From: Bradyrhizobium stylosanthis
GTDB taxonomy: Bacteria; Pseudomonadota; Alphaproteobacteria; Rhizobiales; Xanthobacteraceae
Direction of reading: 5' to 3'
Assembly (NCBI RefSeq): GCF_001641335.1
Contig: NZ_LVEM01000002.1
Span: forward strand, 1,281,663-1,345,662
DNA: 64,000 bases
Numbering within the stretch: the first letter of the stretch is position 1; every line of letters begins with the position of its first letter. The notes beneath the pieces are model-generated. The model worked only from the letters and a program-made list of their open reading frames with translations. It searched no databases and was not told the origin of the DNA. This document shows, in pieces, positions 49,066-58,053 of this stretch. The position numbers and the translations under genes are program-made.

Positions 49066-50247
49066 TCAGCCGCCGTTTGGTCGCGTCGTATTGTCGGCGA
49101 TGCGCCTGGCCGTCTCGCGCTCTGCCACTACCGTCTGCTTGGTATTGACGGTCGGTACCGCCGACATGCCGGGGCGCAGCAATCCGGTGAGGCTGTGATC
49201 GTCGAGCACGATCTTCACAGGTACGCGCTGCACGATCTTGGTGAAGTTGCCGGTGGCGTTGTCGGGCGGCAGCAGTGCGAATTCGAGACCGCTGGCCGGC
49301 GACAGGCTGTCGACATGGCCGCGCAGCGTGTGATTGCGAAAACTGTCGACATGCAGCTCGACCGGCTGGCCGGGACGGACATGAGTCAGCTGCGTCTCCT
49401 TGAAATTGGCGACGACATAGACCGCATCGAGCGGCACCACCGCCATCAACTGCGTGCCGGCCTGCACATACTGGCCGACGCGCAGGCTGCGCGCGCCGAC
49501 CGTGCCGTCCACCGGCGCGGTGATCTCGGTATAGGACAGGTTCAGCGCCGCCTGCTGCGCGACCGCGCGGGCACGCTCGAGCTGGGCGGTGGCCTGGGCA
49601 CGCTGCGTGGTGAGCACGTCGACCTTGCGCTGCGCGGCCATCAGTCCCGATTTCGCGTGCTGCAATTGCGCGTTGCTGGCGCGCAGCGCAGCGTCGGTCT
49701 GCTGTGCGCGCTGGATCGTGCCGGAGCCCGACTTCATAAGGTCGTCGTAGCGGGCACGCTCTTCCTGCGCAAATTTCAGGTTGGCGTCGGCAGCCGCGAC
49801 GTCGGCCGTGCTCTGCGCGATGATCGGCTGCTGCAGCTCGAGCTGCGCATCGATGTTGCGCACTGAGGCTTCGCCGGCGGCGACGTCGGCCTTGGCCTGG
49901 TCGAGCGCCGCCTTGAAGTCGCGATCGTCGATCTTGGCAAGGGGCTGGCCCGCTCTGACCTTCTCGTTGTCGCCGACCAGCACCTTCGCGATGTAGCCGG
50001 AGACCTTCGGCGCGATGATCGTGGAGTCGGCCTTGACGTAGGCGTCGTCGGTGGTCTCGAGATAGCGGCCGTAGGTCCAGTAATCGTGTCCGTAGTAGAC
50101 CATGGTCGCCGTGCCTGCGAGGAGCGCGAGTATCAGCGCCGCGCGCCGGATCTTGCCCCGGGTCGGGACAGCGGCCGGTGCTTTGGAATAATCGCGAGTG
50201 ATTTCAGTCGCTTGCTCGAAGGTCTCGGTGCGGGGCATTTCGGACAT
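49066..50247 (-). CDS. emrA: EmrA/HlyD-type membrane fusion protein
   Basis: A 393-residue periplasmic adaptor. One membrane helix near residue 35 (AALILALLAGTATMVYYG) anchors it. The TTDDAYVKADSTIIAPKVSGYIAKVLVGDNEKVRAGQPLAKID segment is the lipoyl/biotinyl-like start of the HlyD/EmrA family, followed by a long coiled coil (QLELQQPIIAQSTADVAAADANLKFAQEERARYDDL...) and a beta barrel. It links the inner-membrane pump EmrB to an outer membrane channel. Adjacent and in the same orientation as emrB (117-bp gap). Confidence 0.94.
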   Translation of the reverse strand: MSEMPRTETFEQATEITRDYSKAPAAVPTRGKIRRAALILALLAGTATMVYYGHDYWTYGRYLETTDDAYVKADSTIIAPKVSGYIAKVLVGDNEKVRAGQPLAKIDDRDFKAALDQAKADVAAGEASVRNIDAQLELQQPIIAQSTADVAAADANLKFAQEERARYDDLMKSGSGTIQRAQQTDAALRASNAQLQHAKSGLMAAQRKVDVLTTQRAQATAQLERARAVAQQAALNLSYTEITAPVDGTVGARSLRVGQYVQAGTQLMAVVPLDAVYVVANFKETQLTHVRPGQPVELHVDSFRNHTLRGHVDSLSPASGLEFALLPPDNATGNFTKIVQRVPVKIVLDDHSLTGLLRPGMSAVPTVNTKQTVVAERETARRIADNTTRPNGG

Positions 50248-50297
50248 TGCAGTCTCCTGTCGGCTCGCTGAGACTTATCGGCCTTGCCGGCCCGAGT

Positions 50298-50328
50298 GAT
50301 AATTGGCAAAATTCTGGAAGGATTATCC
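50298..50328. promoter_or_regulatory. 31-bp shared element in the emrA/LysR divergon
   Basis: Reads GATAATTGGCAAAAT then TCTGGAAGGATTATCC. Matches 48999-49029 in 25 of 31 bases. With the adjacent GGATAATC (50338-50345) it makes three half-sites of one motif between emrA and the LysR gene. Confidence 0.78.
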
Positions 50329-50345
50329 ATTGCAGGTGGATAATC
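50321..50345. promoter_or_regulatory. inverted-repeat operator in the emrA/LysR divergon
   Basis: GATTATCC and GGATAATC, 8-bp perfect arms with a 9-bp spacer. It overlaps the right arm of the 31-bp element and lies 74 bp before emrA. A LysR-type regulator typically binds such a dyad to control both its own and the target promoter. Confidence 0.72.
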
Positions 50346-50457
50346 GGAGCCGTCGCCTTGGTTCATGATGTCTACCGGATCAGGGCACCGGCTGCGCCAG
50401 AGCGATTGCCGTCGCTATCGCGCGATTGCTGCATCAAGAGCGGATAACCAAGCCCCC

Positions 50458-51366
50458 ATGGACCGATTGACCAGCCTCGAAGTGTTCAGCCGGGTGGTCG
50501 AGAGCGGCGGCTTCTCGGCAGCAGGCCGCAAGCTCAACATGTCGACCACCATGGTGAGCAATCACGTTCAAGCGCTGGAGGACCGGCTCGGAGTGCGGCT
50601 GCTTCATCGCACCACGCGCAAGGTCAACCTGACCGAAATCGGCAAGGCCTATTACGACCGCTGTATCCAGATCCTCGCCGACATCGAGCAGGCCGACGAC
50701 ATCGCCGGCGCGCTGCAATCGACGCCGCGCGGCACGCTGCGCATCCACACCGCTACCCACATGGTGCCGTTCGTGGCCCCGGTGATGGCCGAATTCCTCG
50801 CGACCTACCCGGAGGTCAAGGTCGATCTGCGCATGGGCGAAACCAACGTCGACCTGATCGAGGAGGGCTTCGATCTTGCGCTGCGCATGATCGCGCCGCC
50901 GGATTCGAGCCTGATCGTGCGGAGTCTTGCGACGTGGCGGCACGTGCTGTGCTGTTCGCACGCCTATATCGAGGCGCATGGGCGCGTCTCGAAGCTCGAA
51001 GAGCTTGCCGAGCACAATTGCGTGCGCCACGTGAACTATCCCTTCGACGAGTGGCGCTTCTTCGATCGCAAGGGCGCGCCCGCCTCGGTGCGCGTTTCCG
51101 GTAACTTGATCACCAACAGCGGCGAAGCGCTGCGCGAGGCGGCATTGCAGGGCGCGGGCATCAGCCTCGCCGCCGGATTTCTCGTGGGGGACGATCTCGA
51201 TTCCGGCCGGCTGGTGCGCCTGCTGCCGGAATACCGTCCGGTCGAGATGTCGATGAACGCGGTCTATCCACACCGTCATCATCTGTCGGCAAAGGTCAGG
51301 ACCTTCATCGACATGCTGGTGCATCACAGTGCCGAGCAGCAGAAGCTGATCAATCCGTATTCGTGA
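50458..51366 (+). CDS. LysR-family regulator of the EmrAB-type pump
   Basis: A 302-residue LysR protein. The helix-turn-helix is at residues 4-63 (SLEVFSRVVESGGFSAAGRKLNMSTTMVSNHVQALEDRLGVRLLHRTTRKVNLTEIG). The effector domain is of the CrgA/AaeR-like class (GTLRIHTATHMVPFVAPVMAEFLATYPEVKVDLRMGE). It is divergent from the efflux genes, with shared operator-like repeats between, so it very likely controls emrA, emrB and itself. The inducer is unknown but should be a pump substrate. Start ATG at 50458; the longer frame (50365) would run into the promoter. Confidence 0.92.
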   Translation: MDRLTSLEVFSRVVESGGFSAAGRKLNMSTTMVSNHVQALEDRLGVRLLHRTTRKVNLTEIGKAYYDRCIQILADIEQADDIAGALQSTPRGTLRIHTATHMVPFVAPVMAEFLATYPEVKVDLRMGETNVDLIEEGFDLALRMIAPPDSSLIVRSLATWRHVLCCSHAYIEAHGRVSKLEELAEHNCVRHVNYPFDEWRFFDRKGAPASVRVSGNLITNSGEALREAALQGAGISLAAGFLVGDDLDSGRLVRLLPEYRPVEMSMNAVYPHRHHLSAKVRTFIDMLVHHSAEQQKLINPYS

Positions 51367-51376
51367 GACTGTTGCT

Positions 51377-51479
51377 CCTCATCCTGAGGATGCGCGGAAC
51401 GCGCGTCTCGAAGGATGACGGCCCAACTGTGGCCTCGCCCTTCGAGACGCTTGCTTCGCAAGCTCCTCAGGGTGAGGGG
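51377..51479. repeat. extragenic palindrome, CCCTGAGG family (second copy)
   Basis: CTCATCCTGAGG at the left and CCTCAGGGTGAGG at the right, with ATGACGG/CCTTCGAGACGC inner parts. Same family as 6526-6657. Confidence 0.6.
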
Positions 51480-51500
51480 ATGGATATTCGTTCGGGGACC

Positions 51501-51590
51501 GTAGGGTGGGCAAAGGCGCGAAGCGCCGTGCCCACGATCTGGCAATGTTCGCGACAGATGGTGGGCACGCTTCGCTTTGCCCACCCTACG
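51501..51590. repeat. GTAGGGTGGGCAAAG-family palindrome (second copy)
   Basis: GTAGGGTGGGCAAAGGCGCG ... GTGGGCACGCTTCGCTTTGCCCACCCTAC. Almost the same arms and spacing as 46730-46820. Lies between convergent LysR and amidase genes. Confidence 0.78.
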
Positions 51591-51596
51591 AGAACG

Positions 51597-53015
51597 TCAG
51601 TGTGGCGCCGGCAGCCGCCCGAACACGGCATCGAGTGCCATCCCAATCGCAAGCAACCGGCGATCGCTTCCTTCCGGCCCATCCAGCTCGAGCCCGATCG
51701 GCAATCTGCTGCTGGCGCCGAGCGCGATCGGGACCTGGATCCCGGGAATGCCGGCATTGCTGCCGGGATCGGTGTTCTGGATGAACAGGCCGAAATTCTC
51801 GAGGCTGCTGGAGTCCGGGTTGGAGGCAATGGCAACGCGCGGCGTAGTCGGGAAGGCGATGGCATCGAGCCGGTTGTCGGCGAAAGTCTTGCTGTAAAGC
51901 GCCTGCAGCGCCGGCCGTGCGGTCTTGATGGCGGCGTCATAGATCGGCTTGGCATCGACAAGGCTGCCGTCGGGGGCGGGGAGTTTGCGCGGGATCACCA
52001 GACCGTCATAGGTGCTCTTCACGTCAGTGCTGGCGATCTGCGCCGCCACTGCCTCGATGGTGAGGCCGGTGCCCGTGTGCTTGAGATAGGCGACCAGATC
52101 GTCATACGCCTCATACAGCGCAATCGGAAAACTGACCTGGCCGTCGAGCTCGGCCAGTTGAGGCATCTCGATCTCGACCACCATGACGCCTTGCGTCTTC
52201 ACCTTCTCGACGGCGTCGCGGAACGCGGACTCGGTGTCGGCATCGAGATCGATCAGCATCGATCTTGCGATGCCGATGCGGACCTGGCGCAGGTCGGCCG
52301 GCGCAATCGCATCGCCGCCTGCGATGACGCGGTCGAGCAGTGCGACATCCGTCATGGTCGCGGCCATTGGCCCCGCGGTATCGCGGGTGTGCGAGATCGG
52401 CGCGATGCCGCCTTGCGGATAGCGGCCGACGGTCGGGCGCAGTGAGGCGCATCCGTTCAGCGCGGCGGGGACCCGCACCGATCCGCCGGTGTCGGTGCCA
52501 AGTCCGCCCGCGACGATCCGCGCGCCGATCGCCGCGCCCGTGCCCGAGGACGAGCCGCCTGCGATCAAAGTGCGATCATAGGCGTTGCGCACGCCGTATT
52601 CGGTGCCGGTCTTGAACGCGGTGTTGTAGCCGGAGATGCCGAAGGCGAGCTCGTGCATGCTGGTCTTGCCGATGATGATTGCTCCGGCGGCGCGCAGTTT
52701 TGCCGCAACGGGCGCATCGGCTTTCGGAACGTAGTCCTTCAGCGCCGGAGTGCCGGCGCTGCAGGGCAGCCCGGCCACCTCGATATTGTCCTTGATCACG
52801 ATGGGCACGCCGCCGAGCGGTTTTGACTTGTCACCCGCCGCGTCGAACGCCGCGGCGGCCTTCGAGGCGCCGGCCTCGTCCAGGGTGACGAAGGCATTGA
52901 GCTCGGGGTTGGCCTTGGCGCGCGCGATCGCTTCGCGGGTGAGCGTGGTGCTTGTGAACGTCCCGGTGCGGAGGCCGGAAGCGGCCTCGCTCAGCGTCAA
53001 CTGGTCGAAATCCAT
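51597..53015 (-). CDS. amidase-signature-family hydrolase
   Basis: A 472-residue amidase with the Ser-cisSer-Lys triad: Lys75 (IVIKDNIEV), the GGSSSGTG loop (153-160) with the cis-Ser, and Ser179 in GTDTGGSVRVPA as nucleophile. The family hydrolyses amides, including indoleacetamide, nicotinamide-like and fatty amides. An indolepyruvate ferredoxin oxidoreductase lies just upstream on the same strand (75-bp gap), so a role with indole or other aromatic amides is plausible, but no substrate can be assigned. Full length. Confidence 0.92.
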   Translation of the reverse strand: MDFDQLTLSEAASGLRTGTFTSTTLTREAIARAKANPELNAFVTLDEAGASKAAAAFDAAGDKSKPLGGVPIVIKDNIEVAGLPCSAGTPALKDYVPKADAPVAAKLRAAGAIIIGKTSMHELAFGISGYNTAFKTGTEYGVRNAYDRTLIAGGSSSGTGAAIGARIVAGGLGTDTGGSVRVPAALNGCASLRPTVGRYPQGGIAPISHTRDTAGPMAATMTDVALLDRVIAGGDAIAPADLRQVRIGIARSMLIDLDADTESAFRDAVEKVKTQGVMVVEIEMPQLAELDGQVSFPIALYEAYDDLVAYLKHTGTGLTIEAVAAQIASTDVKSTYDGLVIPRKLPAPDGSLVDAKPIYDAAIKTARPALQALYSKTFADNRLDAIAFPTTPRVAIASNPDSSSLENFGLFIQNTDPGSNAGIPGIQVPIALGASSRLPIGLELDGPEGSDRRLLAIGMALDAVFGRLPAPH

Positions 53016-53090
53016 GATGCGTCACCCGAATTGCAGGGGGCCATCAGGGCGCCCCTCGGTCTCGGAGGCTGAAGCCTCGCCGCCGTCGCG

Positions 53091-56000
53091 TCAACCGTGG
53101 GCGCGCATCCTCGCCGGCGATGGCGTGTCGAGCTCGGCGAGCAGCCGGTCGATGTCGGCCTTCACCTTCACGATCGCAGCGTCCTTCACCGGCCCGTAGC
53201 CGCGGATCTCCATCGGGCCCTTGGCGATCGCCACGAGATTGGGCAGATGCGCTGCGTCGAGCTTGCCGGTCATGCGTTCGATCAGCCCTTCATACCAGGC
53301 GATCAGCTCCCGCTCCGTGCGCCGTTCCGCGGTGTAGCCGAACGGATCGAACGGCGTTCCGCGCAAGCCCTTCAAACGCGAGAGCATGGCAAGCGGCAAC
53401 TGGATCCACTGGCCGAACGCGCGCTTGCGGGGACGGCCGCGGGCGTCAGGTTTTGAGGGCAGGAACGGCGGAGCGAGGTGATACTGGACGCGGAAGCCGT
53501 CCTCGAATTCGCGCTTCAACGTGTCGAGGAACCCGCTCTGCATGTGCAGGCGCGCCACCTCGTACTCGTCCTTGTAGGCCATCAGCTTGAACAGCGCGCG
53601 GGCGACGGCCTCGGTCAGCGCTTCGCTGTTCAGGCCGGCTTCGGCACTGCGGACCCCTGCGACCATTGCCCGGTAGCGTGCCGCATAGGCCTCGTTCTGA
53701 TAGGCCGTGAGGAATTCGGCGCGACGGGCGATGAGCTGGTCGAGCGTCTCGGTTTCGCGCGCATCTTCCGCCTTCGGCAAAAAGTCCGGATCGGCCGCGG
53801 CGATCCGGCCCCAGGCAAAGGCCTGCTTGTTGCGTTCGACCGCGACGCCGTTCAGCTCGATCGCGCGCAGCAGCGCCTGCAGCGAGACCGGGACCAGGCC
53901 GCGCTGCCAGGCAAAGCCCAGCATGATGATGTTGGCGTACACGGCATCGCCCAGCAGGCGTTCGGCCAGCGCATTGGCGTTGATCGTGTCGAGATTGTCG
54001 TTGCCGATCACCTGGCGGATCGCCCGCAGGCGGGCAGGCGACGCGAGATCGGCGTCGCGGAAGCGGACGACGTCGCCGGTCGGCATCTCCGCGGTATTGA
54101 CGGCGGCGCGCGTGCCGCGACGGTAAGTGCCGGACGCCTTTGGCGAGGAGCTGACGACGAGGTCGCAGCCGATCAGCGCATCGGCCGCACCCTGGTCGAT
54201 ACGGACCTGATGCAGTGCTTCGGGGCTCGCGGCCAGGCGGATGAAGCTGAGCACCGGACCGAACTTCTGTGCAAAGCCGGTGAAGTCCAGCACCGAGACG
54301 CCGAAGCGTTCGAGATGCGCGGCCATGCCGATCAGCGCGCCGACGGTGATCACACCGGTGCCGCCGACGCCGGTCACCAGCAGATCGTAGGGCCGCTCGA
54401 GCGTCGTGGGTGAGGGCAGGGGGAGCATCGCCGCGCGGCCGACCGCGTCGATCTGGCTCGCGCTCTTCTTCCGGCGGCTCGCGCCTTCGACCGTGACAAA
54501 ACTCGGGCAGAAGCCGTTGAGACAGGAGAAATCCTTGTTGCAGGTCGACAGATTGATCTGCCGCTTGCGGCCGAACGGCGTCTCCTTCGGCTCGACGCTG
54601 AGGCAGTTGGATTCCACAGAACAGTCGCCGCAGCCCTCGCAGACGAGATCGTTGATGTAGGCAAAGCGTTTCGGATCGGCCATCTGTCCGCGCTTGCGCC
54701 GCCGCCGCTTCTCGGTGGCGCAGGTCTGCTGGTAGATCAGGACGGAGACGCCGGGGATGTCGCGCAGCTCGCGCTGCACGGCATCCATCTCCTCGCGGGG
54801 ATGGATGGTGACGCCGCTGGGCAGGTCCGCCGGGCTGAAATGCGCGGGATCGTCCGAGACGAGTGCGATGCGTGTCACGCCTTCGGCGCGGACGCTGTGC
54901 GCGATGGCATGCACGCTGACCGGGCCGTCGACCGGCTGGCCGCCGGTCATGGCGACGGCATCGTTGAACAGGATCTTGTAGGTGATGTTGGCTTTCGCTG
55001 CGACCGCCTGCCGGATCGCCATCGAGCCGGAGTGATAATAGGTGCCTTCGCCGAGATTCTGGAACACGTGCCTGTGGCCGGTAAAGCGCGACGAGGCCGC
55101 CCAGTTCACACCCTCGCCGCCCATCTGGATCAGCGACGAGGTCTCCCGGTCCATCCAGCTCGCCATGAAATGACAGCCGATGCCGGCCAGCGCCTTGGAT
55201 CCCTCGGGCACTTTTGTCGATGTGTTGTGCGGGCATCCCGAGCAGAAATAGGGCGTGCGCGTTGCGCCCGGGACGTTGATCGTGCGCGCGGCCTCCGGCA
55301 TCAAGGCCGCTGCGCGGGCAGCGAGATTGAGTCCCGGAAACATCGGATCGAGCCTGCGCGCCAGCACGGATGCGAGCGCGCGCGGCGACAATTCGCCGAT
55401 CCAGGAGATCAGCCTTGCACCTCGCTCGTCGTGCTTGCCGACCATGCGCTCCGGCTTGCTGCCGGGATAGTCGTAGAAATATTCCTTGAACTGGCTCTCG
55501 ATGATGCCGCGCTTCTCCTCGACCACGAGGATCTCGCGCTTGCCTTTCACGAAGTCCATGGCATCGTGCAGCGCCAACGGCCAGACCATGCCGACCTTGT
55601 AGACGTCGATGCCGATGCTTCGGCAGGCGGCTTCATCGAGGCCCATCAGCCGCAGCGCCTCCATCAGATCGAGATGGGCCTTGCCGGTCGTGACAATGCC
55701 GTAGGTGGCGCCGGGGATGTCGTAGATGTGGCGGTCGATCGGATTGGCTTTCGCAAAGGCGTAGACCGCGTGCTTCTTCGCCTCCAGCCGCTCCTCGATC
55801 TGCGGGCCCGGCAAATCCGGCCAGCGATAGTGCAGCCCGCCGGGCGGCGGCGTGAAGTCGGGCGTGCGGAAGGCGCGCGGCGGCTGCAGCGCGACGGACG
55901 CGCCTGATTCCACGATCTCCGAGATCGCCTTGAAGCCGACCCACATGCCGGAGAAGCGGCTCAGCGCGTAGCCATATTCGCCGAACGCCAGATATTCGCC

Positions 56001-56540
56001 GACATCGGCCGGGTGCAGCGTCGGCATGAACCAGCTCATGAAGGCGACGTCGGACTGGTGCGGCATCGAGGAAGAGACGCAGCCATGGTCGTCGCCGGCG
56101 ACCACCAGCACGCCGCCATGCGGCGAGGAGCCATAGGCATTGCCGTGCTTGAGCGCGTCGCCGGAGCGATCGATGCCGGGGCCCTTGCCGTACCAGAGGC
56201 CGAACACGCCATCGACCTCGCGCTCGCCTTGCGTCTCGACCTGCTGCGAGCCAAGCACGGCGGTGGCCGCGAGATCCTCGTTCACTGCAGGGAGGAATTC
56301 GATGCGGTCTCGCTTCAGGCGTTCCTGGATGCGCCACAGCTCGAGATCGACGCCGCCGAGCGGCGAGCCGCGATAGCCCGAGATGAAGCCCGCGGTGTTG
56401 AGACCGCTCGCGCGGTCGCGCTTCGCCTGGTCGAGGGCGATGCGGACGATGGCCTGTGTGCCCGTGAGGAAGACGCGGCCCTCCTCGCGATCGTAGCGGT
56501 CGGAAAGCTCATAGGTGTCGAGTGACGGAATGGCGTCCAT
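53091..56540 (-). CDS. fused indolepyruvate ferredoxin oxidoreductase
   Basis: An 1149-residue single-chain enzyme combining alpha and beta subunits. The N-terminal ThDP-related half begins with RVFLTGTQAIVRIAL and GYRGSPLGGVDLELW. The middle has CSGCPHNTSTKVPEGSKALAGIGCHFMA and the iron-sulfur cluster segment VCEGCGDCSVESNC. The C-terminal half has TGVGGTGVITVGALIGMAAHLERFGVSVLDFTGFAQKFGPVLSF, the beta (2-oxoacid:acceptor gamma) domain. The enzyme converts aryl pyruvates made from aromatic amino acids to aryl-acetyl-CoA with ferredoxin. It is divergent from an Lrp gene, its probable regulator. Confidence 0.92.
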   Translation of the reverse strand: MDAIPSLDTYELSDRYDREEGRVFLTGTQAIVRIALDQAKRDRASGLNTAGFISGYRGSPLGGVDLELWRIQERLKRDRIEFLPAVNEDLAATAVLGSQQVETQGEREVDGVFGLWYGKGPGIDRSGDALKHGNAYGSSPHGGVLVVAGDDHGCVSSSMPHQSDVAFMSWFMPTLHPADVGEYLAFGEYGYALSRFSGMWVGFKAISEIVESGASVALQPPRAFRTPDFTPPPGGLHYRWPDLPGPQIEERLEAKKHAVYAFAKANPIDRHIYDIPGATYGIVTTGKAHLDLMEALRLMGLDEAACRSIGIDVYKVGMVWPLALHDAMDFVKGKREILVVEEKRGIIESQFKEYFYDYPGSKPERMVGKHDERGARLISWIGELSPRALASVLARRLDPMFPGLNLAARAAALMPEAARTINVPGATRTPYFCSGCPHNTSTKVPEGSKALAGIGCHFMASWMDRETSSLIQMGGEGVNWAASSRFTGHRHVFQNLGEGTYYHSGSMAIRQAVAAKANITYKILFNDAVAMTGGQPVDGPVSVHAIAHSVRAEGVTRIALVSDDPAHFSPADLPSGVTIHPREEMDAVQRELRDIPGVSVLIYQQTCATEKRRRRKRGQMADPKRFAYINDLVCEGCGDCSVESNCLSVEPKETPFGRKRQINLSTCNKDFSCLNGFCPSFVTVEGASRRKKSASQIDAVGRAAMLPLPSPTTLERPYDLLVTGVGGTGVITVGALIGMAAHLERFGVSVLDFTGFAQKFGPVLSFIRLAASPEALHQVRIDQGAADALIGCDLVVSSSPKASGTYRRGTRAAVNTAEMPTGDVVRFRDADLASPARLRAIRQVIGNDNLDTINANALAERLLGDAVYANIIMLGFAWQRGLVPVSLQALLRAIELNGVAVERNKQAFAWGRIAAADPDFLPKAEDARETETLDQLIARRAEFLTAYQNEAYAARYRAMVAGVRSAEAGLNSEALTEAVARALFKLMAYKDEYEVARLHMQSGFLDTLKREFEDGFRVQYHLAPPFLPSKPDARGRPRKRAFGQWIQLPLAMLSRLKGLRGTPFDPFGYTAERRTERELIAWYEGLIERMTGKLDAAHLPNLVAIAKGPMEIRGYGPVKDAAIVKVKADIDRLLAELDTPSPARMRAHG

Positions 56541-56644
56541 GGCGGACCTCGCGCGGCAACGGTGCCGGATTGGCGAAGGGTAGGCCCGGTCGGCTGGTAA
56601 GTCTTACCTATTCATCCCGCTGAGGGCATGAAATCGGTAGATTT

Positions 56645-56673
56645 TTGCAAAAATGAACGGTCTGCGGTATAAT
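56645..56673 (+). promoter_or_regulatory. promoter of the Lrp-family regulator gene
   Basis: TTGCAA at 56645-56650 and TATAAT at 56668-56673 with a 17-bp spacer, the best promoter match seen in the window. It predicts a start of transcription at about 56680, which excludes the upstream start codon at 56653 and gives a 15-nt leader to the ATG at 56695. Confidence 0.82.
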
Positions 56674-56694
56674 CTCTCGAATTGGGGCGCGCTC

Positions 56695-57150
56695 ATGATC
56701 GAAGACCACGATGTCAGGATTCTGGCCCACCTCCAGAAGGACGGCCGCGCCACCAACCAGCAACTGGCCGACGAGGTCGGCATGTCCACTTCGGCCTGCT
56801 GGCGCCGGGTGCGCGCGCTGGAGGAGAGCGGCGTCATCCAGGGCTATGCCGCGCTGGTCGCGCGCGAGCAGGCGGGCTTCGCGATGTCGGCCATCCTCCA
56901 CGTCTCGTTGGAGCGCCACGATGCGAAGTTCGTCGACGAGTTCGTGGCCAGCGTCACCAAGCGCCGCGAGGTGCTGGAGTGCTTCGCGACCACCGGCGAT
57001 GCCGACTACCATCTGCGCGTCGTCGTGCAGGACATGGCGGCCTACAACCGCTTCCTCGACGAGTTCATGTTCCGCATTCCCGGCATCCGCTACGTCCGCA
57101 GCAACGTGGTGCTGAAGGAGATCAAGACCGGCGTGGCGCTGCCGTTTTGA
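56695..57150 (+). CDS. Lrp/AsnC-family transcriptional regulator
   Basis: A 151-residue Lrp/AsnC regulator. The helix-turn-helix is at residues 1-50 (DHDVRILAHLQKDGRATNQQLADEVGMSTSACWRRVRALEESGVIQGYAALV). The RAM/effector domain follows (SAILHVSLERHDAKFVDEFVASVTKRREVLECFATTGDADYHLRVVV). It is divergent from the indolepyruvate ferredoxin oxidoreductase, 154 bp away, so it probably controls that gene in response to an amino acid, likely an aromatic one. The promoter position forces the ATG at 56695. Confidence 0.92.
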   Translation: MIEDHDVRILAHLQKDGRATNQQLADEVGMSTSACWRRVRALEESGVIQGYAALVAREQAGFAMSAILHVSLERHDAKFVDEFVASVTKRREVLECFATTGDADYHLRVVVQDMAAYNRFLDEFMFRIPGIRYVRSNVVLKEIKTGVALPF

Positions 57151-57161
57151 GCGGCTCTCGC

Positions 57162-57245
57162 AGGATGGGTAGAGCGATAGCGAAACCCATCGAAGTCTTT
57201 CCTCTGTGACTGAGGTGATGGGTTTCGCTCCGCTCTACCCATCCT
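57162..57245. repeat. long extragenic inverted repeat (AGGATGGGTAGAGCG family)
   Basis: AGGATGGGTAGAGCGATAGC and GAAACCCATC at the left, complementary to GATGGGTTTCGCTCCGCTCT and ACCCATCCT at the right. A long imperfect hairpin that probably ends transcripts from both sides. It lies between convergent genes. Confidence 0.7.
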
Positions 57246-57252
57246 ACGAGGA

Positions 57253-58038
57253 TCACCTCTCCTCCCGCACGAACCTGTTCCGCAACGTCCCGACACCCGT
57301 GATGTCGATCTCCACGACATCGCCGTGCTTGATGTCGGGCGAGGCGCCGTCCGTTCCCATCCAGATCACGTCGCCCGGCCATAGCGTAAAGTACCGGGTC
57401 AGCTCGACCAGGAACGGGACCACGCCAAAGATCATATCGTTGGTGTGGAAGCGGTTGGTCTCCTTGCCGTTGACCCGGACGATCGTTTCCATCTTCGCAA
57501 GGTCAGCCTCGGTCTCGATCCACGGGCCCATCGGCTTGAACGTGTCGGCATTCTTCGAGCGCCACAGGCTGCGGTCGGCCTTCTGCCAGCTGCGCTCGCT
57601 GACGTCGTTGCCGATGGTGTAGCCGAACACGCAATCCATCGCGTTGGCCTCGGTGAGATGCTTCACCTTCTTGCCGATGACGACGACGAGCTCGCCCTCA
57701 TAGTGGATCTTCTCCGTCGCGAAGGACGGGATCACGACGTCCTCGTCATGGGCGATCAGCGCATTCTGGGCGCGATAGCCGATCTCGGGACGGTCGGGCA
57801 CGGCCGGCACCGTGCCGGCCTTGTCGGCGGCCTCCTTCAGGTGCTTGAGGTAGTTCAGCCCGACGCAATAGAAGGTGCGCGGGATCAGCGGCAGCTCGAT
57901 CTTGACCTCGGATAGGGAACACGTGCGCGAGCCGCGCTGCCATTTATCGAACGGATCGCCGTCGACCGCGACGACCTGGTCGCCTTCGATGATTCCCCAG
58001 GAGGTCTTTCCCGAGGCGGTGAATTTCAGCCAGCGCAT
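57253..58038 (-). CDS. fumarylacetoacetate hydrolase (FAH) family protein
   Basis: A 261-residue FAH-family protein. Metal and catalytic landmarks: FYCVGLNYLKHLKEAA, IHYEGELVVVIGKK (Glu pair), DCVFGYTIGNDVSERSWQKADRSLW and GDVIWMGTDG. The family cleaves C-C bonds in acylpyruvates or acts as decarboxylase/isomerase on 2-hydroxymuconate-like acids. It is the third gene of a tight operon with a dehydrogenase and a flavin monooxygenase, so a degradation pathway is likely. Substrate unknown. Confidence 0.9.
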   Translation of the reverse strand: MRWLKFTASGKTSWGIIEGDQVVAVDGDPFDKWQRGSRTCSLSEVKIELPLIPRTFYCVGLNYLKHLKEAADKAGTVPAVPDRPEIGYRAQNALIAHDEDVVIPSFATEKIHYEGELVVVIGKKVKHLTEANAMDCVFGYTIGNDVSERSWQKADRSLWRSKNADTFKPMGPWIETEADLAKMETIVRVNGKETNRFHTNDMIFGVVPFLVELTRYFTLWPGDVIWMGTDGASPDIKHGDVVEIDITGVGTLRNRFVREER

Positions 58039-58053
58039 GATCTGCCCTCGTCG

